The notes: generated by a model not told the origin, from the sequence alone. Counted from the stretch's first letter, positions 50,732 through 59,431 are shown. The stretch is 64,000 nt of DNA from Candidatus Binatia bacterium (GCA_951812575.1 OX638322.1:4840501-4904500), one strand, 5' to 3'. Program-made: numbers and translations.

Positions 50732-51940
50732 CTACTTACGGAGGCTCATTTTGCGCAGGAGGGGCAACACTTCATCGTGGCACATATGCAGCCCTTTGAT
50801 CGGATCGAAAAAGCCGAGAAGGACCCCCCGTTGGCCGGCCCGCTGATGAATCGCACGGAGTTGCTCGGCCACCGTTTGCGGGCTGCCACAGATCTGATAT
50901 CCGGCTAGTCCCAGGGCGATCTCACGGTAGGCGTCCTCTCCCACCTGCTCCCGTATACGCTTCGTTGTATCGCGCTTCCGATCTGGCGCGAAGGAGTGCG
51001 GTTGCGCCGTGGCTCGCTCCACAAAGGTATCTGTCGCGTCTTCGTCAATCTCTTCCACCAACCGGTTGTAGACGGCTTCCGCCTTGGCGTCAGTGCCCTC
51101 AATAATGACATAGGCAACCGCCATGGGATCGACCCGGCGACCATACTCCGCCGCGCGATCAACCACGGTCTCGGCCGCCAGTTTCATTTTCTCCATGCCT
51201 CCGGCGCAGAACAACCACTCACAGTGTTTGGCCGCGAACTCGATACCGGCAGGTGAGGACCCGGCGTTGATCAGATACGGCCGCGGCTTACGGGCGGGTT
51301 TTGGACTCACGTAGGCCCCATAGGACTTGTAGAACTCCCCTTCGTAGGTGACAGGCTCCTGGCTCGACCAGGCCCACTTCATGAGGGTGACAAACTCGTC
51401 CGCCATTTCGTAGCGCAGATCATGGTCGGGAAAGGTTTGGCCGAACAACGCCTGCTCGTCTTCAATCCAGCCCGTCACGACATTCAGGCCCCAACGGCCC
51501 TGTGAGAGATAGTCGATCGTCGCCCCGAATTTGGCAAAGTGCAGAGGATGAAACCCGTAGGTCACGTGGGCCGTGGAAAAGAGCAGAATCCGACGGGTCA
51601 GTGGAGTCAGCGCGGCGGCCGTCGTCAGGAAATCGAGCGAGTCTTCGTTAAAGCGCGTTTCCCCACCGTGCCCCAGCCAGCGGCCAAACGGTATCTGGAA
51701 TTCGAGTCCCATCCGCTCGGCGAACTGGATCAGATACTGAGCCGTATCCCAGTGCCAGAAGTTTTGATACCGGTCCGGGTCGTCGAGCACGGCTTTGGAG
51801 ATGGTCGCCCCACCGGTCAGGTTCCAGGCAAAGAGACCCAGTAAGAGGGGATGCGGACTATCGATCGTGGGCTGTCCGCCCGGATCAAACGGTCCCCGGG
51901 TAATCTGTACCCGCTCTCCATAGTGTCCTACTCTACCCAC
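50732..51940 (-). CDS. LLM-class flavin-dependent monooxygenase (SfnG/RutA-like)
   Basis: A 402-residue luciferase-like enzyme. It has GATIDYLSQGRWGLNVVTGW, HDLRYEMADEFVTLMKWAW and PKPARKPRPYLINAGSSPAG, which fit the subgroup of sulfone, pyrimidine and related two-component monooxygenases. The GTG start at 51940 lies 9 bases after the stop of the NMT1/THI5-like gene upstream, so they form one operon. The reduced-flavin supplier is not evident. Confidence 0.85.
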   Translation of the reverse strand: MGRVGHYGERVQITRGPFDPGGQPTIDSPHPLLLGLFAWNLTGGATISKAVLDDPDRYQNFWHWDTAQYLIQFAERMGLEFQIPFGRWLGHGGETRFNEDSLDFLTTAAALTPLTRRILLFSTAHVTYGFHPLHFAKFGATIDYLSQGRWGLNVVTGWIEDEQALFGQTFPDHDLRYEMADEFVTLMKWAWSSQEPVTYEGEFYKSYGAYVSPKPARKPRPYLINAGSSPAGIEFAAKHCEWLFCAGGMEKMKLAAETVVDRAAEYGRRVDPMAVAYVIIEGTDAKAEAVYNRLVEEIDEDATDTFVERATAQPHSFAPDRKRDTTKRIREQVGEDAYREIALGLAGYQICGSPQTVAEQLRAIHQRAGQRGVLLGFFDPIKGLHMCHDEVLPLLRKMSLRK

Positions 51941-51949
51941 TCGCTCGCC

Positions 51950-52876
51950 CTAAATCCCGTTGCTGGCGCCCTGAGGCAAACCGCTCGGGTCCACCAGCGC
52001 TTCAGGTTTCAGTTGCCGAGGGATTGCTCCTAAGGTACACATCGTCTCTACCGCCACCGCCAAGCCGTCCATATCGATCAGGCCCGTCGTGTTCCAAATC
52101 GGTAAAGTCCTTGTCAACGCTTGCTCAACAGTGGCCAGCTCGTACCCTGGCATATACTCGCAGACCATGGCTTTGGTTTCTTCAGGATTGGCGGTACAGT
52201 ATTGGGCGCCCTTGAGGTATCCCCGTAACAACTTCCGCAGCAACCTTGGTTGTTCTGCAATAAAATCCTCGCGCGCCACCAACAGCCCCCATTGAAAATG
52301 GGGTTCAACTCGACTGGCTGGCGCCACTACTCGCAGCGCTCCCTGCCGCTCGCCCAGGGAGACCCACGGCTCTACGATCAGTTGGGCGAACAGTTCCCCG
52401 GAAGCGAGGCCATCAATCTTATTATAGTCTTGCCAGAGCTCCCGGTAGACAACGTCTCGCTCGGGATCGAGGCCGGCCCGCTTCAGCTCCAGCTTCATGA
52501 GATGCCCGTCACAGCTCCCGCGGGATAACACGCCGACGGTCTTCCCCTGCAATTCGGCCAACTCCTGGATTTCCGGGCGGACAACAAACAGGAAGTGATC
52601 AAGGTTCCCGATCACGCTACTGGCAATAATCTTGCCTGGGAGCACCCCATTGCCAACAGCCGTCAAAAAAGGCGGACTCCCCATCCTCCCGACCTGTATG
52701 TCTCCGCGCCCCATCGCCTGCGCCAACGCGTCTCCGCCGGGTACAACCCGGATGTGGAGATTGATCCCTTCCTCTAAGAAAAATCCCTTCTGAAGCGCCA
52801 TCACAAAGGGCCAGTCATGCTGGCCGCCTTGATTGGCGTGCCCCCACGTAAAGTCCACGCAGGCCTGCTCTGCCAT
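51950..52876 (-). CDS. NMT1/THI5-type binding-protein fold without signal peptide
   Basis: A 308-residue protein of the SsuA/TauA/THI5 type. Marks: FVMALQKGFFLEEGINLHIR, GKTVGVLSRGSCDGHLMKLE and ELFAQLIVEPW. There is no signal peptide before CVDFTWGHANQGGQHDW, so the product would be cytosolic. ATG 52876 after AAGGAGG. The fold also occurs in cytosolic enzymes such as THI5 and the desulfinase DszB, the latter beside an LLM (DszA). Its partner LLM lies 9 bases downstream. The DszB catalytic Cys is not evident at the matching spot. Confidence 0.8.
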   Translation of the reverse strand: MAEQACVDFTWGHANQGGQHDWPFVMALQKGFFLEEGINLHIRVVPGGDALAQAMGRGDIQVGRMGSPPFLTAVGNGVLPGKIIASSVIGNLDHFLFVVRPEIQELAELQGKTVGVLSRGSCDGHLMKLELKRAGLDPERDVVYRELWQDYNKIDGLASGELFAQLIVEPWVSLGERQGALRVVAPASRVEPHFQWGLLVAREDFIAEQPRLLRKLLRGYLKGAQYCTANPEETKAMVCEYMPGYELATVEQALTRTLPIWNTTGLIDMDGLAVAVETMCTLGAIPRQLKPEALVDPSGLPQGASNGI

Positions 52877-52977
52877 TGGTGATCCTCCTTGACTGCGTAT
52901 AGACAAGAGATATGCGCCCGAGTTACTCCTGAGTAGCACCCTTCATGAGGATGTGGAATGTCTCGATCGGAGCCAGC

Positions 52978-53475
52978 ATGACGGCCTTACTCACCGACAC
53001 ACTAGAGTCGCCCATCGGTCGCCTTGTCCTCGTATTCGACGCAGGGCGGTTATGCCTGCTAGACTACGCAGACAACACGGAGCGGATGACCCGGTTGTTG
53101 CGGCAGCGCTATCACCGGTTCCGGTTATGTGCAGCCTCCACACCTCTCGGCGTGACACAACAGCTCAGGGCCTACCTCGGGGGAAAGCTCGACGCAATCG
53201 ACAGCATTCAGGTGGCCCCAGGCGGGACTGCCTTTCAGCAAAAAGTCTGGGAGGCTTTGCGCACGATTCCGCCCGGAACCACACGAACCTACCGTGACGT
53301 GGCCGAACAGATAGGCCAGCCAAGCGCCTGGCGCGCCGTCGGCAGGGCAAACGCCCTCAACCCGATCTCCATTGTTCTGCCCTGCCATCGTCTCATTGGT
53401 GCCAACGGCGCGCTTACCGGCTATGCCGGCGGGTTGGAACGCAAACACTGGCTGCTTCGGCATGAAGGGATATGA
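52978..53475 (+). CDS. ogt: Methylated-DNA-protein-cysteine methyltransferase
   Basis: A 165-residue O6-alkylguanine-DNA alkyltransferase. The active site is in LPCHRLIGANG (acceptor Cys), preceded by RAVGRANALNPISIV and the HTH region TYRDVAEQIGQPSAWRAVG. ATG 52978 is chosen over the upstream 52945 because it gives the usual N-terminus and has GGAG before it. Its stop overlaps the next start by 4 bases. Confidence 0.92.
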   Translation: MTALLTDTLESPIGRLVLVFDAGRLCLLDYADNTERMTRLLRQRYHRFRLCAASTPLGVTQQLRAYLGGKLDAIDSIQVAPGGTAFQQKVWEALRTIPPGTTRTYRDVAEQIGQPSAWRAVGRANALNPISIVLPCHRLIGANGALTGYAGGLERKHWLLRHEGI

Positions 53476-54380
53476 ATATGAAAATTTTTGTGACCGGCGC
53501 AACCGGAGTCATTGGCCGTCGCGTCGTTCCCCAGCTCATCCAGGCCGGGCATCAGGTGACCGGCCTTGCGCGCACCGACCAGAAGGCAGCACTCCTGAGC
53601 CAGCTCGGCGCAATCCCGGTTCGAGTCGATCTGTTTGACATGGCAGCACTGACGCCTGTTCTTGCCGGCCACGATACCGTCGCCAATCTGGCAACCAATG
53701 TTCCACCGCTGGAGCAGGCGCTAGAGCCGACCGCCTGGGACATGCATGATCGCCTCCGCAACGAGGCGTCCCGGAGTGTGACCCGAGCGGCGGCTGAGGC
53801 GGGCTGTCAGACGTTTATCCAAGAGTCGATTACCTTTCCGTATGCGGATAAAGGGGCGGAATGGATTGAGGAAACCGATGCGGATCACTGCCCACCGGAG
53901 ATGGCCAGCAGCCGCGTAGCAGAGGAACAGACCGCTTGGTTCAGCGCACATGGCGGGCGCGGCATCGTACTGCGCTTCGCCCTGTTTTACGCCCCTGACA
54001 GCTCGCATACCCAGGAATTTCAGGCCGCGATCCGCGCGGGCCAGTCGCCGTTTCTCGGCGACCCGACCAGCTATATGAGTCATATTCACGCCGAAGATGC
54101 GGCTACGGCCGTTGTGTCCGTGCTTAATGCTCCCGCCGGTATCTATAATGTTGCCGATGACCAACCGCTGACCCGTCAGGAGTTGGCCGTTGCCATTGCC
54201 GAGCTTGAAGGGGTGGCGCCCCCTGCTCCACCCGAGCCCATACAAGGAGAGCTGCCTGGGAGCATTGAGGCCTTAACGCGCTCGCAGCGCATTTCGAATA
54301 GGCACTTTAAGCACACCACCGGCTGGACCCCGCGCTACCCCAGTGTGAGAGAGGGCTGGCGTCAGATGCTCAATAGCTGA
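53472..54380 (+). CDS. NAD-dependent epimerase/dehydratase (atypical SDR)
   Basis: A 302-residue Rossmann protein with the dinucleotide motif FVTGATGVIGRRVVPQLI, then GHDTVANLATNVPP. The YxxxK motif is not clear (FPYADKGAEW lies in the expected region). Typical of NmrA/nucleoside-diphosphate-sugar-epimerase-like proteins. ATGs at 53472 and 53478 are both possible. Translationally coupled with ogt, 4-base overlap. Confidence 0.82.
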   Translation: MNMKIFVTGATGVIGRRVVPQLIQAGHQVTGLARTDQKAALLSQLGAIPVRVDLFDMAALTPVLAGHDTVANLATNVPPLEQALEPTAWDMHDRLRNEASRSVTRAAAEAGCQTFIQESITFPYADKGAEWIEETDADHCPPEMASSRVAEEQTAWFSAHGGRGIVLRFALFYAPDSSHTQEFQAAIRAGQSPFLGDPTSYMSHIHAEDAATAVVSVLNAPAGIYNVADDQPLTRQELAVAIAELEGVAPPAPPEPIQGELPGSIEALTRSQRISNRHFKHTTGWTPRYPSVREGWRQMLNS

Positions 54381-54393
54381 AGAGGAGTGAGCC

Positions 54394-54807
54394 ATGAATG
54401 TTGATACACGTCTGCGAGTCGGTCTCTGGTTTCTCGTCGCGAGCGGTGTCACGGTTGGCGCGTGGGCGCAATTCTTTCCCCAGGCATTCTACGATAGTTT
54501 TCCCGGCCTGGGCCGCAGTTGGGTCTCGGTCGATGGTCCGTTCAATGAACATCTGGTTCGAGATGTAGGCGGCCTGTATTTAGCCCTGAGCGCGGTGACC
54601 CTCATTGCGGTCTTTGCCAAAACCCGCGAAACGATTCTTGCCGCCGCGCTCGGCTGGCTCGTCTCTCAGATCCCGCACTTCGCCTACCACATGACTCATT
54701 TGCACGTGTACACTTCGATGCTGGATAAAATTGGGAATGTGCTGACGCTGGGCCTGCTGGTTCTGGTACCTGCCTACGTGTTTGTGCGAACCATCCGCCG
54801 GACTTGA
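54394..54807 (+). CDS. Small four-helix membrane protein
   Basis: A 137-residue protein with about four hydrophobic segments (VGLWFLVASGVTVGAWA, VGGLYLALSAVTLIAVFA, ILAAALGWLVSQIPHFAYHM, GNVLTLGLLVLVPAYVFV) and a FNEHLVRDVGG motif. DoxX- or DUF4345-like in layout; family not certain. ATG 54394 after AGAGGAGTG. Directly follows the epimerase. Confidence 0.7.
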   Translation: MNVDTRLRVGLWFLVASGVTVGAWAQFFPQAFYDSFPGLGRSWVSVDGPFNEHLVRDVGGLYLALSAVTLIAVFAKTRETILAAALGWLVSQIPHFAYHMTHLHVYTSMLDKIGNVLTLGLLVLVPAYVFVRTIRRT

Positions 54808-54841
54808 TAGCGATCTCTCCTTACCTTATCCTAGGGGTGCT

Positions 54842-55297
54842 ATGATCATCGAGCGTCGGCCTGCTACTTCGAGAGATACGGAATTTGTGCGCATCTCGCA
54901 TCATGAAGCCTATCGCGACGTCGTCCTTCGTCAATTTGGAGCATGGGATGAAGCGCTGCAAGATCGCTTGTTCGAGGAAAAATGGATACCAGACCAATTT
55001 GAAATCGTCTTCTGCGACGGCAGCCCCTGCGGCTTCTTTTCAGTAGAAGACCATCCCGATCACATCTACGTGGGCGAAATCGTGATTGCCCCCCAGTTTC
55101 AGGGACGCGGTATTGGCTCTCGACTCCTTAACGAGCAACTGCAACGCGGGCGAGAAACGAAGTCCCCGCTCCGGCTTCAAGTCCTCAGAGAGAACCGGGC
55201 CATCGAGCTATATCGCAGGTTTGGTTTCAAGGAGTGTGGCACGACAGAGACGCATATCTGCATGATCTGGGAAGATTGTGAACAACACGCAGGATAG
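54842..55297 (+). CDS. GNAT N-acetyltransferase
   Basis: A 151-residue acetyltransferase with the acetyl-CoA motif QFQGRGIGSRLLNEQL (Q/R-x-x-G-x-G) and the C-terminal YRRFGFKECGTTETH typical of small-molecule GNATs. ATG 54842 is chosen after a weak AGGGG. Its end meets the end of the convergent LLM (gap 14 bases). Confidence 0.88.
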   Translation: MIIERRPATSRDTEFVRISHHEAYRDVVLRQFGAWDEALQDRLFEEKWIPDQFEIVFCDGSPCGFFSVEDHPDHIYVGEIVIAPQFQGRGIGSRLLNEQLQRGRETKSPLRLQVLRENRAIELYRRFGFKECGTTETHICMIWEDCEQHAG

Positions 55298-55311
55298 CCT
55301 CCCTGGTCCAA

Positions 55312-56292
55312 CTACTGCGCGAAGGCGTCTAATGTGGCCCGTACACTCCGGTTCATGTCTCCATCAATGGCCATCGGATAGAGAATGGAGTAAGTCGCCC
55401 CGGCCTTTTCAAACGCTTCCGCCTGGTCTCGGCATTCTTGCGGGGTGCCTACAAGAGCGCATTCGGCTATCATGCGTTCGGACACGGCATCAGCCGCACC
55501 GGCCTGGTCTCCCTTGAGCGCGGCGTCTATAATCTGGGCCGCTTCCCGCTCAAAGCCGTGCCGCGCGAAAATACGATTGTAAAACGGCATCTGGCCGTAA
55601 AAGGCTAACTGTTGTTGCACCGAGCGGAGCGCGAGGCCACGATCTTCACACACGCAGCAGTGGACAATAGGCACAATCTCGACATCGCGTGGCGAACGAC
55701 CAGCCTTCTCCGCCCCGGCCGCAACGCCCTCAACAATTTCTTTCAACATCGTCGGGCCATATTGGGCCGGGATACTCCCGTCAGCGAGTTCGCCGGTCAT
55801 CTGAATACTCTTGGGCGATACGCCAGCGAGATAAATCGGGATTTTTCGTTCGGCCTTCGGGATGGACAGGCCCGCGGCTCCGAGCTGAGACAGTCCGGGA
55901 TGATCGCCATGAAAGACATTTTGCAGCTCTCCAATATAGGAGCGCATCGCCGTCAGCGGTTTGTCCATAGGCAGGCCATACGCCTGGTTCAGGGCGGCAT
56001 GGCTCGTTCCGAGCCCCAGGAAAAGGCGGCCGGGGGCGATTTCATCAATCGTCAGAGCGTGCAGAGCCGCCTGGAGAGGTGGATGGAGAAAGATATTAAA
56101 GATCGCGGTGCCGACCTGAATACGGGAAGTCACGCTCGCCAGATGTTGGGTGAGGGCTAAAGCGTCGGAGGCTGCTTCGGTGACCAGGAAGTTCCGAAAG
56201 CCGCGCTCCTCAGCCATTTTTGCATATTCGGTCGCACGCCCCAGCGTCACACTAGCCGATCCCGTGAACAGCAACATCCCAGGTGTTTGCAT
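55312..56292 (-). CDS. LLM-class F420/flavin-dependent oxidoreductase
   Basis: A 326-residue luciferase-like protein: EYAKMAEERGFRNFLVTEAA, ALTIDEIAPGRLFLGLGTSH and KIPIYLAGVSPKSIQMTGEL. Shorter than the other LLM proteins here, fitting the F420-dependent, TIGR-type subgroup. ATG 56292 follows GGGGGAG. Divergent from the cytochrome-barrel gene. Substrate unknown. Confidence 0.85.
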   Translation of the reverse strand: MQTPGMLLFTGSASVTLGRATEYAKMAEERGFRNFLVTEAASDALALTQHLASVTSRIQVGTAIFNIFLHPPLQAALHALTIDEIAPGRLFLGLGTSHAALNQAYGLPMDKPLTAMRSYIGELQNVFHGDHPGLSQLGAAGLSIPKAERKIPIYLAGVSPKSIQMTGELADGSIPAQYGPTMLKEIVEGVAAGAEKAGRSPRDVEIVPIVHCCVCEDRGLALRSVQQQLAFYGQMPFYNRIFARHGFEREAAQIIDAALKGDQAGAADAVSERMIAECALVGTPQECRDQAEAFEKAGATYSILYPMAIDGDMNRSVRATLDAFAQ

Positions 56293-56401
56293 ATCTCCCC
56301 CTTATTCACCGACGGTTCGCTACAGGATAACTCTTCATTGCCTTGGTATATACCCGGCCTACCCTCCTTAGATAGCTGGGTATGATAGAAGGCGGGTTCT
56401 T

Positions 56402-57490
56402 ATGATGGAGAAACACCTCGGACGAGGGTTATGCCTCGGCAGCGTCTTGATCCTTCTCCTCGGAGGCACGGGTTGGTCCGCGTCCCTCAACGGACCAGCC
56501 CTGTATGCAAAGGAGTGTGCAAGCTGTCACAGCAAGGATGGGCGTGGATCACTCGAAGACACTACTCTGACCGTTCCGCTGCCGGATTTTACGGACTGCT
56601 CGTCCAATAGTAGTGCATCAACCAGCGACTGGAACGATGTCATCACCAATGGCGGCGCATTCATGGGCCTCTCGGACCAAATGCCCTCCTTTGGCGAGGT
56701 CTTGAGCCCGGAGGAAATCCGGACCGTCATCACCTATGTCCGCAATTTTTGTCAGGAAGAGGGCTGGCCGTCCGGCGACCTGAATTTCCACAAAACCCTT
56801 TTTACGTCCAAAGCGTTTCCGGAAAATGAAGCTGTGCTCAAACAGGAATTCCTCAAAGGAAAGAAAGGAACGAAAGAGTGGACAACAACGCTCTCGCATG
56901 AGCAACGGCTTGGTGCTCGGGGTGAGTGGGAACTCAGCCTGCCGTATGTAGTCAAAGAAACACGCGAGAAGACGACCGCCGGCCCAGGCGACCTGTCACT
57001 CGAGTACAAACACGTCCTATCCACTCACACGGAAAAGCGCGCGCTGACGGCTGCCGCCCTCGAAGTAGTTTTTCCTTCGGGCGACCACGACCGAGGGCTT
57101 GGCGATGGCACGTTCAAGTTCGAGCCCTCCTTTTTGAGTGCGATTGCGCTGCACCAGTTTGTGCTCCAAAACCAGATCCAAGCGGTCCTTCCGCTCGACG
57201 ACGACCAGGCGGATCGGCAAATGCGCTATCGGCTCGCCGGAAGCTATCCGACCTCACTATTGAGGCACGACCTCGTCCCCAGCCTGGAGGTCGAGTTTCG
57301 TCATAATCTGCAAGGTGAGAGCAATGAGGTGCTCCTCCTGACCCCTCAACTCTATACCGGCCTGCGGTTTCGCGGTCATGTCGCCTTACGCATTGGCGCC
57401 CAAATCCCCATAACCGGGACGGACCCCTTTCATTACCGTATCGGCGCCGCTCTCGTCTGGGAGTATCTCGAGGGCGGGCTGTGGTGGTAA
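56402..57490 (+). CDS. Cytochrome c fused to putative outer-membrane beta barrel
   Basis: A 362-residue exported protein. Signal peptide (CLGSVLILLLGGTGWSAS), then a class I cytochrome c domain with the heme site CASCH at residues 39-43 and a likely axial Met in SDQMPSF (residue 94). After LSPEEIRTVITYVRNF the protein continues into about 210 residues of alternating, amphipathic strands (LSLEYKHVLSTHTEKRALTA, VALRIGAQIPITGTDPFHYR) ending in GLWW. The C-terminal aromatic residue is the usual BAM signal. A heme plus barrel is reminiscent of Cyc2-type electron conduits, but this cytochrome type differs. Confidence 0.8.
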   Translation: MMEKHLGRGLCLGSVLILLLGGTGWSASLNGPALYAKECASCHSKDGRGSLEDTTLTVPLPDFTDCSSNSSASTSDWNDVITNGGAFMGLSDQMPSFGEVLSPEEIRTVITYVRNFCQEEGWPSGDLNFHKTLFTSKAFPENEAVLKQEFLKGKKGTKEWTTTLSHEQRLGARGEWELSLPYVVKETREKTTAGPGDLSLEYKHVLSTHTEKRALTAAALEVVFPSGDHDRGLGDGTFKFEPSFLSAIALHQFVLQNQIQAVLPLDDDQADRQMRYRLAGSYPTSLLRHDLVPSLEVEFRHNLQGESNEVLLLTPQLYTGLRFRGHVALRIGAQIPITGTDPFHYRIGAALVWEYLEGGLWW

Positions 57491-57537
57491 GTGGCGTACG
57501 TTCTCAGCTAAGGAGGATCTGAGGGGATTTAGGTTGA

Positions 57538-58140
57538 CTAGGCTGCTTCGCGTTGGAGCCAGTCCAAGGCGGCTTCGAGCCGATCATTGCCCCAGAAGAG
57601 TTCTCCTGCAGCGAGAAACGACGGCGCCCCAAAGATCCCGAGCGACCGCGCCTGCTCGGTCCGGGCACGCAACTTAGCTTTTGACTCTGGACACTGTGCC
57701 GCGTCGAATATTTCACTCGCTGGCAGTTGCAGCTCTTCAAGAATCGAGCTCACAACACGCGGATTTGAAATGTCTTGGTCACGGACAAAGTTTGCTTTAT
57801 ACACGCCGCGCACAAAGTCCGGCAGCCATGCTTCTCCCTCAAACCAACACGCAATCCGGGCCGCCAATAGGCCATTGCGAGGGAACTGGCTGGGGCGCCG
57901 AAAGGCGAGGTCCAGAGCCGCACACAGACGCTCCATGTCCCGCCACATATACGTACCTTTGGTCGGGTAGATATTGAAGGGAGAATCTTCCCAGCCTTGC
58001 TCTCGAAAAATTGGTCCCAGCAGAAAGGGCCGCCAGACGAGAGTAATGCTGCACGCGTGGGCCAGCCGTTCGATGCGGGCGGCCGTCGGGTACGAGTAGG
58101 TGCTACCAAACTCAAACCAAAATTCAAGCTGCTTGCTCAT
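57538..58140 (-). CDS. DsbA/GST-kappa-like 2-hydroxychromene-2-carboxylate isomerase-type protein
   Basis: A 200-residue thioredoxin-fold protein: FEFGSTYSYPTAARIERLAH with the catalytic Ser position, then WRPFLLGPIFREQGW and the C-terminal SLGIFGAPSFLAAGELFWGN with cis-Pro. It belongs with HCCA isomerases of aromatic degradation or GST kappa enzymes. ATG 58140; the upstream frame extension is rejected as it precedes a typical start (MSKQLEFWFEFGS). Confidence 0.85.
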   Translation of the reverse strand: MSKQLEFWFEFGSTYSYPTAARIERLAHACSITLVWRPFLLGPIFREQGWEDSPFNIYPTKGTYMWRDMERLCAALDLAFRRPSQFPRNGLLAARIACWFEGEAWLPDFVRGVYKANFVRDQDISNPRVVSSILEELQLPASEIFDAAQCPESKAKLRARTEQARSLGIFGAPSFLAAGELFWGNDRLEAALDWLQREAA

Positions 58141-58166
58141 TAAAAAGCTGAACGCTCCCTTGTCTG

Positions 58167-59222
58167 CTAGTGCTGTAAGAGCGCGGCGGTCTCTCGATGG
58201 ATACGTAACAGTTCGGGTAAGGTATCCGATTCCCGCCGTCCAAAGCCACACTCGGTCGCCACACCAAAATGGTTGAGATATTTCTGGGCGGTGGCGAGGC
58301 GTCTGCGGGTTCCGGCTAACCCATCGGTATGGTGAATCAGGCCGATAAATACCCGCGTGTCACCGACTGACAGGTTGTGTAAGGGCGTAAAATAGGCATC
58401 GTCGCTGCGATCACGTGGCACCGGCATATGGACCCAGTCAACCCGTCGCCCGGACTCGGCGACCGCAGCGTTGGCCATCCGTACGCTCAGGCCCAAATCC
58501 TGGGGCTGTTGCATATGTTGATGGCCGAGGTCGGCGTAGCAGAAATGGTAGCCAACCAGCACCTCTTCCGGGATGGTTGCGGACAGCGCGTGGAGTTCGT
58601 TGACGTAGCGCTGCCAGGGGTCTCCCGCAGGGGCCCAGGGAAAGATGCCTTCAACCTCTAACACCTCCCAACACACATCCCATTGAATCGCCAGATCCCG
58701 AGCCGGGATCTGTGTCAGGATCTTTTCCACCTCATGGATCATCGCGGCCTGATAGGGAGCGATGAGACGATCGAGTTCCCCAGGCCGCTGAAAGAACCAA
58801 CACACACCACCGGGCGGAGTCGGCAAGCAGACCTGAAAGCGGACGGTGGCTGGAATCGTGCCCGCATCACGGAGGCGACGGAAGGTCTGATAGGACTCAA
58901 CGGCTGCGCTGGCGTACTTCAGGTCGGTGAATTGGATGTCTTCGGCACCGTCCTTAATGGCAAACCGCCACACATCGGTCAGATCACCCGGTATCCACGG
59001 CTGCGGGCCGCGTTGGGGTTGCTGAAGCGTGACCAGGTCCGGGTGTTCGTGAAAGACGCGATAGGCCTGAAAGACGACCCAGATGGTTCGGTCTCCAACT
59101 TCTCCGTCAGGGAGACACCTCAGATATTCTCCGAGTTCTTGGGAGCAGGTGCGGAAAACCGCTTCGGCGCTTTCCAGCGGGACACTACCGACGAGGAGTA
59201 CCGAAGCTGACTTGCCAGACAT
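58167..59222 (-). CDS. MetE-like TIM-barrel protein
   Basis: A 351-residue protein like the C-terminal half of cobalamin-independent methionine synthase. It has LRCLPDGEVGDRTIWVVF, IQWDVCWEVLEVEGIFPW, and zinc-ligand candidates in GYHFCYADLGHQH (His, Cys) and ATECGFGRRE (Cys). A shorter and more divergent relative of the protein at 17429. Reaction unknown. ATG 59222 after GGAGAG. The isomerase-like gene follows on the same strand. Confidence 0.75.
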   Translation of the reverse strand: MSGKSASVLLVGSVPLESAEAVFRTCSQELGEYLRCLPDGEVGDRTIWVVFQAYRVFHEHPDLVTLQQPQRGPQPWIPGDLTDVWRFAIKDGAEDIQFTDLKYASAAVESYQTFRRLRDAGTIPATVRFQVCLPTPPGGVCWFFQRPGELDRLIAPYQAAMIHEVEKILTQIPARDLAIQWDVCWEVLEVEGIFPWAPAGDPWQRYVNELHALSATIPEEVLVGYHFCYADLGHQHMQQPQDLGLSVRMANAAVAESGRRVDWVHMPVPRDRSDDAYFTPLHNLSVGDTRVFIGLIHHTDGLAGTRRRLATAQKYLNHFGVATECGFGRRESDTLPELLRIHRETAALLQH

Positions 59223-59276
59223 ACCGTCTCTCCTGTTCCGACTTGCCCCGCGAGCTTCCTCACCGCTGGGCGATTT

Positions 59277-59431
59277 GGTACTGGTTCAGTTTCACATCGC
59301 TCCCTCTCTCCGCCGGTAGAGCGCTCCCCCTCCCTGGCCCTCCCCCGCCAGGGGGGAGGAAATGTTTGGCTCCCTCTCCCCTGGCGGGAGAGGGCAGGGG
59401 TGAGGGGGAAGAGGCAAACTGAACCACTACC
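59277..59431. mobile_element. 155-bp MITE with 16-bp inverted ends and 8-bp target duplication
   Basis: The left end GGTACTGGTTCAGTTT (59277-59292) is the inverse of the right end (59416-59431) with one mismatch. GGCGATTT lies directly outside both ends (59269-59276 and 59432-59439), a perfect 8-bp target-site duplication. No coding region fits inside. The interior holds two G/C-rich hairpins, one of them the CCCTCTCCC/GGGAGAGGG unit (59372-59394). This is a non-autonomous element that would need a transposase encoded elsewhere. The remaining bases of the 291-base gap (59223-59513) show only the AGGAGGGAATCG ribosome site of the next gene. Confidence 0.85.

Noticed and set aside
51950..52876. 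Calling the THI5-fold gene a DszB desulfinase
   Set aside because: The catalytic Cys of DszB is not at the matching position, so only fold and operon layout are shared.
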